From: an uncultured Clostridia bacterium
GTDB lineage: Bacteria > Bacillota > Clostridia > Christensenellales > UBA1242
DNA length: 64,000 nucleotides
Direction of reading: 5' to 3'
Assembly (NCBI GenBank): GCA_944384395.1
Contig: CALWTD010000032.1
Coordinates: 21,928-85,927, forward strand
The notes under the pieces are model-generated. The model made no database searches. It saw only the letters and a program-made list of their open reading frames with translations, and had not been told where the DNA came from. Position 1 is the stretch's first letter, and the number at the start of each line of letters is the position of its first letter. Shown here piece after piece: positions 46,801 through 55,356 of this stretch. The translations under genes were made by a program, and so were the position numbers.

Positions 46801-49800
46801 AAACAAAAATCTAATTTTAAATAATGACGGCTCTTATTCTTGGGAAATAAACAAAGAATATGTTTATAATGGAAGTTCATATGTAAATCAAACTCAGGCA
46901 GGAAGGTACACCATTACCAGAACATATGCAAATTTATCACAAACACAAGCACAAGTTGACAAAACATATGACTTTATGACAAGAACTTTCACATTTATTG
47001 TGGATAGAAATGGAATAATTTCTTCTCCAACAGTTGTTGACGAAGAAGGTTCAACTTATAGTTATATTGGGGAATCTATTAAAATACAAGTTCTTGAAGA
47101 AGAAAACAATAAAATGTTCTTTAAAGACATTTACCTTGCAAACAATTCACAAGCACAAAACACACCAATCCTTACAACAAATAAACTTCCAGTATTTGTT
47201 TACATACCTGTTGTAAAATATGGATATTCATATACAGATGGTGGAACGTTTAACAAAGAAAACTCAATAAACTACTATAATTATGACCCTAACAATATTA
47301 GTCAAACTAACGCTTCTCAGATATCAACATATGCTCTTAAAGCACAAATAAAATTTAGTACTGAACTTTCAACCATAGACAACGCAACAACAGTATATAA
47401 TAGTGTTGACCCAGAAATATCAAGCAATCGTGGATATTTAAGATTTTCAGACGACCCAAATACTTCTGGTATCTCATTCACACAAATTGGATATTATAAA
47501 GTTATAATCACTCAGGGTTACACAAAATATGGCGAAAATACAATAAGTTTTATTTTTGAAATAACAGAACAAGAACCATCTTTCAGTATTGTTGATCCTG
47601 TGAATAATGAAGAACTTCAAAAAGATACAGCCACAAATACATATTATACAAATAAAGATACAATAAGACTCTCATGGACAGACTCTACAAATGATTTTAT
47701 GGCAAAAATCAATCAAGAAGAAATAACTTACACAATAAACAATTCCAGTGAACAAAAAATTGATGTAGATTCAATTCAAACCGAAGGCAAAACTCATTAT
47801 GTTGATTTAAATTTAAAAGAACTAAAAGCATACAATCACAACACAATAATAACAGTTAATATGCAATTTGAAGGCAAAGAAACTGATTATAATGTGGGTA
47901 AATTTAAAACATCAAGAACAGTTATTATAGACACAACAGCACCACAAGCTAATATAAACAAATTGGTAGCGTTAAGTGGAATAGGTCCTAACCTACTAAG
48001 AAATGTTCAGTTAAAATATAACACATCTGTTGCAAGTGGATTATATAAATATTTTGCGTACGCAGTTGATGTAAACAATATAAATAACATAATTGATTTC
48101 ACATCTCATGAAGATGGCGAAGCATACACAATAATGTATAGATTGTTTAGAACACAAGGCGAAGATGGTAAATTGATTTCAACAAAATATAACGAAATAT
48201 ATTCACAAGAAACAATGCCAAGTATTGTGGAAAATTCTAATAGCAACTTTGAAATAATTAATGATTTCACACTAAATGAAATGTTAAGTCAAGACAACTA
48301 TAATAGTTATATAGAAATTGTTGAAAAAGACCTTGCAGGAAACATCACAATCTATACAATATATTTAACTAATATCAGTGCCATGGAACAAACTTCCTCC
48401 CTTCCTATTGAATATATTAGCAACGGCTCACAAAAATCACTTACATATAGTCAATTAAATTCAACAACAAATATCAATGCGAAAAGCGATTTAACATTAA
48501 CAAATGTAAATATGTTCAATTTTGATTGGAATCAAATAACATTAAACGGCACAACATATTTAAAAACTCCATATTCAAATTCAAACTACTATAACCTATC
48601 AACTTACGATGTTAATAATCCTTCAAAAAGTGAAACAATTCTTTCAGATTTTGCAAATTTAAAATCAAGTACTAAAAAACAAAACATAGTTATTTCATTA
48701 GTTCCATATTACAACAATATAACATTATCGTGTTCAATTTTAAATACTTCTTTGTCAGTAATACACACTGGCGAAACTTCTAGTTATACAAACGAAGAAG
48801 GAGTTTTAATCAAAATACCTTCTTCCTCAAACGAACAAGACGCAACAATTTATGCTACAAGTGTTGTAATAACTGAATATGTAAAAACAAATGACATATA
48901 TAGTGAAAACATAATTTACAATATAACAGACGATAATTACTTTAAAACAACTGGAAGCGAACTTATAAATAATAGTATTATTTCATCCAATTATGTAAAT
49001 TATCTCGGAAATACATATATTAAAATAAATGTTAAATCCCCTGTTAAAGATAGATTTTATAGATATACAATCATTGACAATTTCCAAGACAAATATGCAA
49101 AAACAAATATATATGGCGCAGAAACAATTGAAAACGAAATATCAAGCGAAGTTAAATTAGTTGAAAATTATGAAAATGGCGAATTATATTATTATTCAAC
49201 AAAAGAGATAAGATACCAGTACAATGATAAAAAAGATAAACTAATCTTAAATGTAACAACGTCATTAACATCTTATAAATATGACTTATCCTTACAAAAA
49301 GATAGAGAAAGACTAAGAACCGATGGTATTGGCAATGTACTTGAACCTGTTTCAGGTAGTTCAATTTATACTCTTGTTCTATATGCTCCAAAACAAGACA
49401 TGGCAGAAGGATTAATTGGTGGAGAAATTAGATTTAATATTGAACTATATGAAGCAATAATGAATGTTTTAGATAACCCATACAAAACAGTGAATTTGGT
49501 TATTTACAACATTATTCCAAACATAACACTTCTTGGGATTGAAAATGAATCGCAAAATGATTTATTTAACAAAGGAACAATGTATGGAAATGAAATAAAA
49601 ATCACATTTAATCAAAATACGGGAAGAATTCCTTGCCTTGTATATCTTGAATACGAAGACGGAACAGTTGAGCAAATAACTTCTGGTAAAATTGTTAAAG
49701 AGCCTGCAACCTATTCTATCTTAATAAAATATACAAACATATTTACAGATAATCAGTACGACACATACCTTGACTTTACTATTGTTGACAACGACCAGGA

Positions 49801-51397
49801 ATTTTATCAAGTTGTATATAAAAATGGCAATGACTATGTATATGCAAAAGACACAGGAAATGCATTTTCATACACAGAAGGAAATTACACACATTATGTA
49901 ACAAAACATTACATTTTAAACACAAGTGAATTTGAAATTTTGTTTAACACCGAACAAGGAATACAAGTTTCAAAACCAAGTATTGTTACCACAAACGGTT
50001 ACACAACATACATTTATGAAATAAGCAATTTAACCAGCGAAAATGTTACCAAATACTATAAAACGATAGCCATAACAGTTATTCCACAAAGCACAAGCAT
50101 TCTTGCAAATTACTCACATTACACAAACGAAGGTACTCGTCAAGATTTAACTGGAACGCTAATTACCTTTGCAGTTAGCACAGAAGAAAACAATGCTTCA
50201 ACAAAAACAATTTCATGGAAATCGTATTATGGAATAAAAGAAAACTTGGTTACAGTAAGCATAAAATACAACGACAATGCAACATCATATATTCCAAAAC
50301 TAAGAACGGAAAACGATATGACCTACTTAACATTGTCAACATCGGGAACTTATTATTTAACATTTAGCGATCTTGCAGGAAATGTACATATGTTCGACTC
50401 ATCGCTTAGCACTTATACAATTAGATATTTAAGAAGTGTTATATATACAGTAAATGGAGAATCGCCAATAAATAATGCAGTATATAATGACAAAGTGGAA
50501 ATCAATATTCCAACATCAACAAAAAAATACTATGACACAAATGCACAACCACAAATTCATGTACTAAGAAACGGTGAAGAATACACACCAAGTGTAAACA
50601 GCGAAAATAATTCATATGTATTTGAGCAAACTGGACTTTATAAAGTATGGTTTAGAGCATCAATAACAATTTCAGGCACAGTGACGCAAATAAATGAAGA
50701 ACCTTTATACTTCTTAATTATAAAACCAAAAGAATCGAGATACGCTTTTGAATTTTCTGAATATGCTGATTACTATGTTAAACAAATAATAAAAAACAAT
50801 GAAGATGTAACTAGTATTTTAACAAATGAAAATATGGGAAAACTCACAAACAAAACAATAATAAATGAAAATGGCACTACCGAAACTAAAACATATCTTA
50901 AAAATTTCTTAATAAGCGTCAACGATGCAATAACAGGAAACGGAATGTACACAGTTACAATTTGTACAGATAACGAGTTTAATCAAGAATTTACTTTTAG
51001 TTTCTGGATAAACAACACTACTCCACCTATTTTAGTGTCAATACCTGAAAATACATCAACAACAAGCAATATAACCGTTTCATTTAACACAACAGATCTC
51101 ATTGAAGATGTTGGAGATTGCATACTTAAAATATCTGGCAATGCAGATTTACTTCTAACTGAGCAGTTATTACAAGATGGAAGTCTACAATCTTCATATA
51201 ACATAACACTATCATCTGCAAGAACATACTTTGTTCAATTATACTCCGAAAGTGGCAAACTTTTATACTCATATAGAGTTGTAAAAAATGAACCACTAAA
51301 CACAGTTTCAATAATATTGATTGTTGTATCTTGTTTAGTAGTGATTGGACTTACTGTTATGTTCATACTACTAAGAAAGAAAATGAAAGTAAGATAA
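43829..51397 (+). CDS. Giant cell-surface protein with Ig-like repeats and C-terminal membrane anchor
   Basis: The protein has 2,522 residues. A signal peptide (about residues 4-25) is followed by a very long beta-strand-rich ectodomain with repeated Ig-like units, marked by recurring patterns such as 'YxFxIDTTxAxI', 'GxYxFRIYDSAGN' and 'SGTYYLTFSDLAGN', typical of bacterial Ig-like modules. A single membrane segment near the end, 'VSIILIVVSCLVVIGLTVMFILL', precedes a short basic tail, so the protein is membrane-anchored with its bulk outside. The ATG at 43829 is chosen for its AGAGGTG ribosome site. It stands behind VirD4 with its own promoter and terminator. A link to the T4SS-like locus is suggested by position only. 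Confidence 0.9.
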   Translation: MKKKYLINLLFSFFVFSLSFCGIYFFNNSQNKIIYGAGEIPEYFSVIQYQNDGTTPISKIDNNGVAYVLPTHSVEAKLQIDSGSSPNPIKHISPYFTLNGQSYDNSELSQVYGINISYSTVSFTLNASFTGTQSPCGKYDLTINYIINENGVDQTKTFTFTFYVVLDTNYYNGQTVNTSIANANKVNSSLYDRAYQYQYQYQNDDSITTNQVPYLTFNKTNINLQITKTFQKTTQTQNITYNGIELVSDNNIVTVVESDNNVVTIYFNDLGFYSIKYNFIYVYNQNVDAITPKPSSISQAKLLDCIDIFGYQAYYSDVNSGTTQEFKSYENGQIGDEYSDITYLSGNNYNQTLNRTETKVLQSLLNQINSGTILIPSTNQAPVQFKYNVEIFNEDNSTISDTQSGYYMLTKNAEGYVTGTKQNYDNSPLTQSGVYLLKLVYKNNSNIPGFSDDGFQTSNINETETEFLRCQWFIFEISKETEQLSIVSKDETSSQILDGAYTNKDVEISKFNTNSLKSSIFNAKTKLIVYKQTNYTGMYSEVATILNQETYTATDNGNYIATLYFGKNYSRSYSSTFTIDKQSIENIQIFAVNAQSNSTYYTRNKQIEFLTNQPVIISWNEKNSGSETFAEYKYIPIVANHTNSFSSATLKEYYSYGCVPTDYYFDYDNSSLATVNYLNAQSYNYIPSSNILSQSGMYIFRIYDSAGNEKYFAFIIDTTNAQILQQINEEFVEVSELNIISQDATIVWGEYKVIKFNNLTYDSSSAQFNCGDEWLNLILNTQDIYNNYFTNMSINTKNTYFTKIQISQNVLKSSNGINQIINGKEDTIEFLTQSNGQTLAVEKDYNYYIIDQANTKVNYQNPTIEDYTKNYSGTHDVRISSDASRTLLLYENTKRLELDAYSPDPHDSTKEQYFIPTTIKTLANSNEILTLQFNPTPDDGVVEVESITYTFSPFIAQEKVNPSTGIVSAYSYIFGETSNPITIYSRTNTAENKNLILNNDGSYSWEINKEYVYNGSSYVNQTQAGRYTITRTYANLSQTQAQVDKTYDFMTRTFTFIVDRNGIISSPTVVDEEGSTYSYIGESIKIQVLEEENNKMFFKDIYLANNSQAQNTPILTTNKLPVFVYIPVVKYGYSYTDGGTFNKENSINYYNYDPNNISQTNASQISTYALKAQIKFSTELSTIDNATTVYNSVDPEISSNRGYLRFSDDPNTSGISFTQIGYYKVIITQGYTKYGENTISFIFEITEQEPSFSIVDPVNNEELQKDTATNTYYTNKDTIRLSWTDSTNDFMAKINQEEITYTINNSSEQKIDVDSIQTEGKTHYVDLNLKELKAYNHNTIITVNMQFEGKETDYNVGKFKTSRTVIIDTTAPQANINKLVALSGIGPNLLRNVQLKYNTSVASGLYKYFAYAVDVNNINNIIDFTSHEDGEAYTIMYRLFRTQGEDGKLISTKYNEIYSQETMPSIVENSNSNFEIINDFTLNEMLSQDNYNSYIEIVEKDLAGNITIYTIYLTNISAMEQTSSLPIEYISNGSQKSLTYSQLNSTTNINAKSDLTLTNVNMFNFDWNQITLNGTTYLKTPYSNSNYYNLSTYDVNNPSKSETILSDFANLKSSTKKQNIVISLVPYYNNITLSCSILNTSLSVIHTGETSSYTNEEGVLIKIPSSSNEQDATIYATSVVITEYVKTNDIYSENIIYNITDDNYFKTTGSELINNSIISSNYVNYLGNTYIKINVKSPVKDRFYRYTIIDNFQDKYAKTNIYGAETIENEISSEVKLVENYENGELYYYSTKEIRYQYNDKKDKLILNVTTSLTSYKYDLSLQKDRERLRTDGIGNVLEPVSGSSIYTLVLYAPKQDMAEGLIGGEIRFNIELYEAIMNVLDNPYKTVNLVIYNIIPNITLLGIENESQNDLFNKGTMYGNEIKITFNQNTGRIPCLVYLEYEDGTVEQITSGKIVKEPATYSILIKYTNIFTDNQYDTYLDFTIVDNDQEFYQVVYKNGNDYVYAKDTGNAFSYTEGNYTHYVTKHYILNTSEFEILFNTEQGIQVSKPSIVTTNGYTTYIYEISNLTSENVTKYYKTIAITVIPQSTSILANYSHYTNEGTRQDLTGTLITFAVSTEENNASTKTISWKSYYGIKENLVTVSIKYNDNATSYIPKLRTENDMTYLTLSTSGTYYLTFSDLAGNVHMFDSSLSTYTIRYLRSVIYTVNGESPINNAVYNDKVEINIPTSTKKYYDTNAQPQIHVLRNGEEYTPSVNSENNSYVFEQTGLYKVWFRASITISGTVTQINEEPLYFLIIKPKESRYAFEFSEYADYYVKQIIKNNEDVTSILTNENMGKLTNKTIINENGTTETKTYLKNFLISVNDAITGNGMYTVTICTDNEFNQEFTFSFWINNTTPPILVSIPENTSTTSNITVSFNTTDLIEDVGDCILKISGNADLLLTEQLLQDGSLQSSYNITLSSARTYFVQLYSESGKLLYSYRVVKNEPLNTVSIILIVVSCLVVIGLTVMFILLRKKMKVR

Positions 51398-51409
51398 AAA
51401 TAAGATACA

Positions 51410-51441
51410 AAAAAAGAACACCTTTTGGTGTTCTTTTTTTA
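51410..51441. terminator. Bidirectional terminator
   Basis: AAAAAGAACACC-TTTT-GGTGTTCTTTTT lies between convergent genes, with A and T runs on both sides. Confidence 0.85.
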
Positions 51442-51448
51442 TTTTAAT

Positions 51449-52573
51449 CTAACTCTTTATAATTGTCAGCAAATCATTATATTCATTTACATATTGATTT
51501 TTTTGATAATCATAAAAAAGTACAATATTTGAAATGCTTGATGTTTTTGACGATTTAGCACTTCCCAAAAGTTTTCTTATTAAATATTTTACTTGCTCGT
51601 CGTGAAAAATCGAATTGCTTTTATAAACAGCGTCTAAAACTCTGTACAAACTCATTGCATCAAGAACAAACAATACAACATTTTTATTGTGATAAAACAT
51701 TGAATTTGCATGATTAATCGCATCTAAAATTTTATCATAACTAAAAGATGCTTCATCTTCAATTAAAGAAACAATCTCTGTTATATTTTCTATTCTGTCC
51801 AATTTTAGTTTTGTTTCTATTGATATTTCAAGTCCCAATACAATACTTTTAAACCCTTTTTGCTCATATTCTTTTGACTTTTTTTCAATGTAGTTTATTG
51901 AACCATCAACGCCATCAACAAAATCAATTTTGCATCTTCCTTGTTTTAGCGTTTCATCTAAATATTTTTCTGGGATAATAAGTTCACAGTCTAAATCATA
52001 TATATTGTTTTCTTTTACTTCGCCGTTTATATATTGAATGTTGTTTAGTTTTGCATATGCTTTGCTTGAATGCATATATGCCGAACCTTCTAATAAATCT
52101 CCAACGATTAAGTTAAATTTTTTTACTTGTGCATCATCAATCAAAACATATGTTTTTGTGCCAATTTTTAAATTGTTTAAGGCATAGTAAGAACCTTTTT
52201 CAGTTTTTCTTACAATGCCTTTAAAAGTAATAAGATTATAATTCAAGGGATTGTCATCACTATCAAAATTTTGTTGAAATACTATATACTCACTCTCGTC
52301 GTTTTCTTCTTTTTTTATTTTGTCTTCTAGTTCTTTATCTCCATTTATAATAAGATGGCTTAAAAGTTCATTTTGATTGCTTAATTTTTTTACTGGCCTA
52401 CCAAAGTTATTAAATTGTGGTTTAAGTGTTCCGCTTTGTATATCTTTTATTGCACTGATAAGTTCTTCCCTTTTCTTGCTTGTAGGACTTTGAACCCCCA
52501 TGCTACGCGCCAAACTTCTAAGTTCATATATACCTAATTTTTCAATTTGTTCACTGAGCAAATTTTTATCCAT
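51449..52573 (-). CDS. Degenerate Rho-like protein
   Basis: The 374-residue protein has the domain order of transcription terminator Rho. First comes a Rho_N SAP-like helical domain (residues 1-50, 'EKLGIYELRSLARSMGVQS'), then a charged linker, then a Rho-like RNA-binding part (about 115-180, with 'TYVLIDDAQVKKFNLIVGDLLEG' matching DVYVSPSQIRRFxLRxGDxVxG). The C-terminal half keeps a RecA-like outline ('NVVLFVLDAMSLYRVLDAVY' resembles the Rho DSLTRLARAY region), but the P-loop is absent and the domain is short. It is therefore unlikely to hydrolyse ATP. RNA binding without translocation is the natural guess. It lies downstream of the spore germination genes on the same strand, 60 nt away. Confidence 0.72.
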   Translation of the reverse strand: MDKNLLSEQIEKLGIYELRSLARSMGVQSPTSKKREELISAIKDIQSGTLKPQFNNFGRPVKKLSNQNELLSHLIINGDKELEDKIKKEENDESEYIVFQQNFDSDDNPLNYNLITFKGIVRKTEKGSYYALNNLKIGTKTYVLIDDAQVKKFNLIVGDLLEGSAYMHSSKAYAKLNNIQYINGEVKENNIYDLDCELIIPEKYLDETLKQGRCKIDFVDGVDGSINYIEKKSKEYEQKGFKSIVLGLEISIETKLKLDRIENITEIVSLIEDEASFSYDKILDAINHANSMFYHNKNVVLFVLDAMSLYRVLDAVYKSNSIFHDEQVKYLIRKLLGSAKSSKTSSISNIVLFYDYQKNQYVNEYNDLLTIIKS

Positions 52574-52632
52574 ATTATCCCTACCTTTAACGATGTTAGT
52601 TTATCATAGTTTTGTAAAAAAGTAAAGATAAT

Positions 52633-54045
52633 TTACAAAAGCAAGTTTCCGTTATCTGTTTCAACTGTTTTTAAAATATTTTCAACAATTCCACTAATTG
52701 CGTTTACATAAACATAATATGTGTCGCCGTCCTTTGTGCATGTTGTTTCATAACACAAAACCTCTCTATTATAATCAAGTGGTGCTAAAACAAGTCTTGT
52801 TTGTTCTTTGCTATAAATGTTAGGAACTTTACTTTCGGCAACTTGTTTTGAGATTTGTGCTTTGTCTAATTGTCTAGAAGTATGATTTGTAAAATATGAA
52901 CTCGCTTCATATCCAACAACATTTCCACTATACAAATCTACTTTAACTTTAATCAAATCTGGATACAAAATTATACCATCTTTAATTGGTGCCAAATTTA
53001 TATAGGCATCACCAGAAACAACATCACTCCACACACATTCCATTGAGTCAATTCCTGCAAGTTTTGTGAAATTCTTTGCAATATCTTTTGCATCGTCTAT
53101 TGTATAATTTTGCTTACTATTGCCATCAGCACAACTCATTGTTAAGAGTTCTGCACCATTTTGAGTAACTTGAACATAAATAGAATGGTCTTCATTTGTC
53201 AAAAGTTCATAGTCGTAAGTTTTAAATTTACCATTTGTTTCTCCCAAAAATTCAAAGTTTGATGAAGCAATATTTTTAAATATATTTTGAAGTTTTTCAA
53301 GAGCAACTTCTTTTGATACAACACTTTTTGTCATATTTTTAATTTCTTTGTTTATTGTACTATCAGAAAAAGGTCCATCGTATATCATTGTTGGATAATC
53401 GACATCACCGGCTTTGATATTTTGTAGCTTAATTGTAAAGTTGTTATAATCGCCATCTAATTTGTTGCTTTCACTATAAATATTACCACTATATATGTCT
53501 TTTGATAATTTGTTGATATTGTTTTTTAAATCGTCAAAAGCACCTTTTAATTCTGTTAGTGTGGTTATATCTTCTTCTGATAAACTTTCGCCTTTTTCCA
53601 TTTTATTTGCCAAACTTTGAGTGTATCCACTAACTTGATTTATAAACTTTATTGTTTCGTCAATTCCATTAATTGAAACAGGAAGTGAACTTAAATTATT
53701 AGATGCCATGCTTGTATTTTTACTTATTTCGTTTAACATCTTTTTTGCATACGAATTGTAATCTGACACAAGAACTTTTGACAATTTTATTTCGCTGTTG
53801 TTTACATTGTCCACAAGTTCGTTAAAATTTTTTTGATAAATGTTTTCCAAGTCTATTTTAAGCTGAGTTTGTCTTGACATTGAAATTGCGTATAAAACAA
53901 CAAAGGCAATTAAAGCAACGCCCAAAATTAAAGCAAGAAGCATAAGCCTTGTATTATTTTTCTTTAAACTTTTTGTTTGTGCAATCACATTAGTATCTTT
54001 TGCACTAGTATCTTCATTTACATTTAAGTTGTTATAATTATCCAT
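52633..54045 (-). CDS. ypeB: Germination protein YpeB
   Basis: The 470-residue protein has one N-terminal membrane segment (about residues 30-50), a long helical coiled region and two or three C-terminal PepSY-like modules (YTIDDAKDIAKNF and ISKQVAESKVP), matching YpeB. YpeB is needed to localise and stabilise the cortex-lytic enzyme SleB in dormant spores. It directly follows sleB, the standard pairing. The ATG at 54045 is preferred because AAGGAGG lies 5 nt upstream; an ATG at 54048 is nearly as good, and a longer frame would overlap sleB. Confidence 0.9.
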   Translation of the reverse strand: MDNYNNLNVNEDTSAKDTNVIAQTKSLKKNNTRLMLLALILGVALIAFVVLYAISMSRQTQLKIDLENIYQKNFNELVDNVNNSEIKLSKVLVSDYNSYAKKMLNEISKNTSMASNNLSSLPVSINGIDETIKFINQVSGYTQSLANKMEKGESLSEEDITTLTELKGAFDDLKNNINKLSKDIYSGNIYSESNKLDGDYNNFTIKLQNIKAGDVDYPTMIYDGPFSDSTINKEIKNMTKSVVSKEVALEKLQNIFKNIASSNFEFLGETNGKFKTYDYELLTNEDHSIYVQVTQNGAELLTMSCADGNSKQNYTIDDAKDIAKNFTKLAGIDSMECVWSDVVSGDAYINLAPIKDGIILYPDLIKVKVDLYSGNVVGYEASSYFTNHTSRQLDKAQISKQVAESKVPNIYSKEQTRLVLAPLDYNREVLCYETTCTKDGDTYYVYVNAISGIVENILKTVETDNGNLLL

Positions 54046-54055
54046 CATTCCCTCC

Positions 54056-54721
54056 TTATATTGCAAATACGTGTTTGCCAATTGTTACAACTGTTTGTCT
54101 AGACCATATCCACTGACTTGTTGCAGTTTCAGGATTGTAATAGTACAAACAGCCATAACTTGGATCCCAACCATTGAGTGCGTCTTTTGCAGCACTATAA
54201 GCAGTATCGTTTGGCTCTAAATTTATTTGGCCATCATTAACTGCCGTAAATGCCCAAGGTTGATAGATTACACCTGCTATAGTATTTGGAAATTCAGGGC
54301 TTTTAACTCTGTTTAGTATAACTGCTGCAACTGCCACCTGTCCAACATATGGCTCTCCCCTTGCTTCTGCGTGTACACATTTTGCAAGCAAGTATAAATC
54401 AGATGATGAATATGACGATGAATTATTAAGTCCTAGTGCTTTTAAAGTGTTTGGACCAACAATTCCATCAACAGTAAGTCCATAATCTCTTTGAAAATTT
54501 TTAATTGCTGAAATACTTTGACTTCCTATTATTCCGTCAATGTTGCCGTAGTAATATCCTAAATCTTTTAACTTTTGTTGAATTTGCTTGTTTTCACTAG
54601 ACGTAGCAACATAAATACTCTCTGCGTTTGTTGGCGAAAATACTTGCAAAAGTGAAAATGCTGAACCATAACAAATAGCAAAAATTAAGCAAAGAATTAA
54701 AAAAATCTTTCGTTTTTTCAT
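54056..54721 (-). CDS. sleB: Spore cortex-lytic enzyme SleB
   Basis: The 221-residue protein has a signal peptide (about residues 5-27), a peptidoglycan-binding domain (about 46-98, 'QQKLKDLGYYYGNIDGIIG' to 'VDGIVGPNTLKALG') and a Hydrolase_2/SleB catalytic domain beginning with CVHAEARGEPYVGQVAVAAVILNR, with Glu119 as the likely acid. The end is WIWSRQTVVTIGKHVFAI. SleB is a lytic transglycosylase that degrades spore cortex during germination. The ribosome site lies in the last codons of spoIIR, and the gene is followed at 11 nt by ypeB, so spoIIR-sleB-ypeB are probably one transcript. Confidence 0.95.
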   Translation of the reverse strand: MKKRKIFLILCLIFAICYGSAFSLLQVFSPTNAESIYVATSSENKQIQQKLKDLGYYYGNIDGIIGSQSISAIKNFQRDYGLTVDGIVGPNTLKALGLNNSSSYSSSDLYLLAKCVHAEARGEPYVGQVAVAAVILNRVKSPEFPNTIAGVIYQPWAFTAVNDGQINLEPNDTAYSAAKDALNGWDPSYGCLYYYNPETATSQWIWSRQTVVTIGKHVFAI

Positions 54722-54722
54722 A

Positions 54723-55250
54723 CTAATCTCCTTGTTTTAAAATCGATTTTAGTATCTCCAAAATTCTAGATTTATACAAAATATCTTGACTATTATTTGA
54801 AATAAAGCAAAGTGGTGGATAAACAACGCACCACCAATTATCCCCTTCTGCAGTTCCAAGTTCAACAATAATAGAGTCATAAACTCCACTTTCAAGAACA
54901 ACACCGTCATAACTTCTTGTTGGAAAATTTTCTTGGCAAAATTTTACTTTTGCACCATACGAAAAGCCTTTTTCTTGTAAAACATCATTGGCAATTTGTT
55001 CCAAATTATTAAGATTGTTATTAATTATAACAACAAAATCTTCCCTTGTATTACAATTTGCTACTTGTGGAATTAAATCTGAAACTATTTTATCTTTAAT
55101 TTCATACTTAACATTTTGGTCAACACTAAGGTTTGAATTTGCTCTTACATGAATTCTTATGTATTCCTGCTTGTTTTGCTGTGAAAATATGCCAAATCCC
55201 ACCAAAACGCAACACACTAAAATAATAATTATTGATACTATTTTTTTCAT
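54723..55250 (-). CDS. spoIIR: Stage II sporulation protein R
   Basis: The 175-residue exported protein signals from the forespore to activate SpoIIGA, which processes pro-SigE in the mother cell. An N-terminal membrane segment (about residues 4-22) is followed by the diagnostic IRIHVRANSNLSVDQNVKY, NFPTRSYDGVVLESGVYDSIIVELG and NWWCVVYPPLCFI. The ATG at 55250 has a GGAGAAATT ribosome site; a longer frame upstream to 55295 is unlikely. The stop is one base from the sleB start. Confidence 0.96.
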   Translation of the reverse strand: MKKIVSIIIILVCCVLVGFGIFSQQNKQEYIRIHVRANSNLSVDQNVKYEIKDKIVSDLIPQVANCNTREDFVVIINNNLNNLEQIANDVLQEKGFSYGAKVKFCQENFPTRSYDGVVLESGVYDSIIVELGTAEGDNWWCVVYPPLCFISNNSQDILYKSRILEILKSILKQGD

Positions 55251-55292
55251 AATTTCTCCGTTATGATTATTTCCATATTTTTGATAGTTAAA

Positions 55293-55329
55293 CAAAAAAA
55301 ATTAAAGTATTTAAACTTTAATTTTTTTT
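55293..55329 (-). terminator. Terminator after the SipL-like gene
   Basis: The hairpin AAAATTAAAGT-ATTTAA-ACTTTAATTTT followed by a T-run lies between the SipL-like gene and spoIIR. spoIIR therefore probably has its own promoter or depends on read-through. Confidence 0.7.
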
Positions 55330-55356
55330 ATAATAACTTAACAATTTTTATTTATT

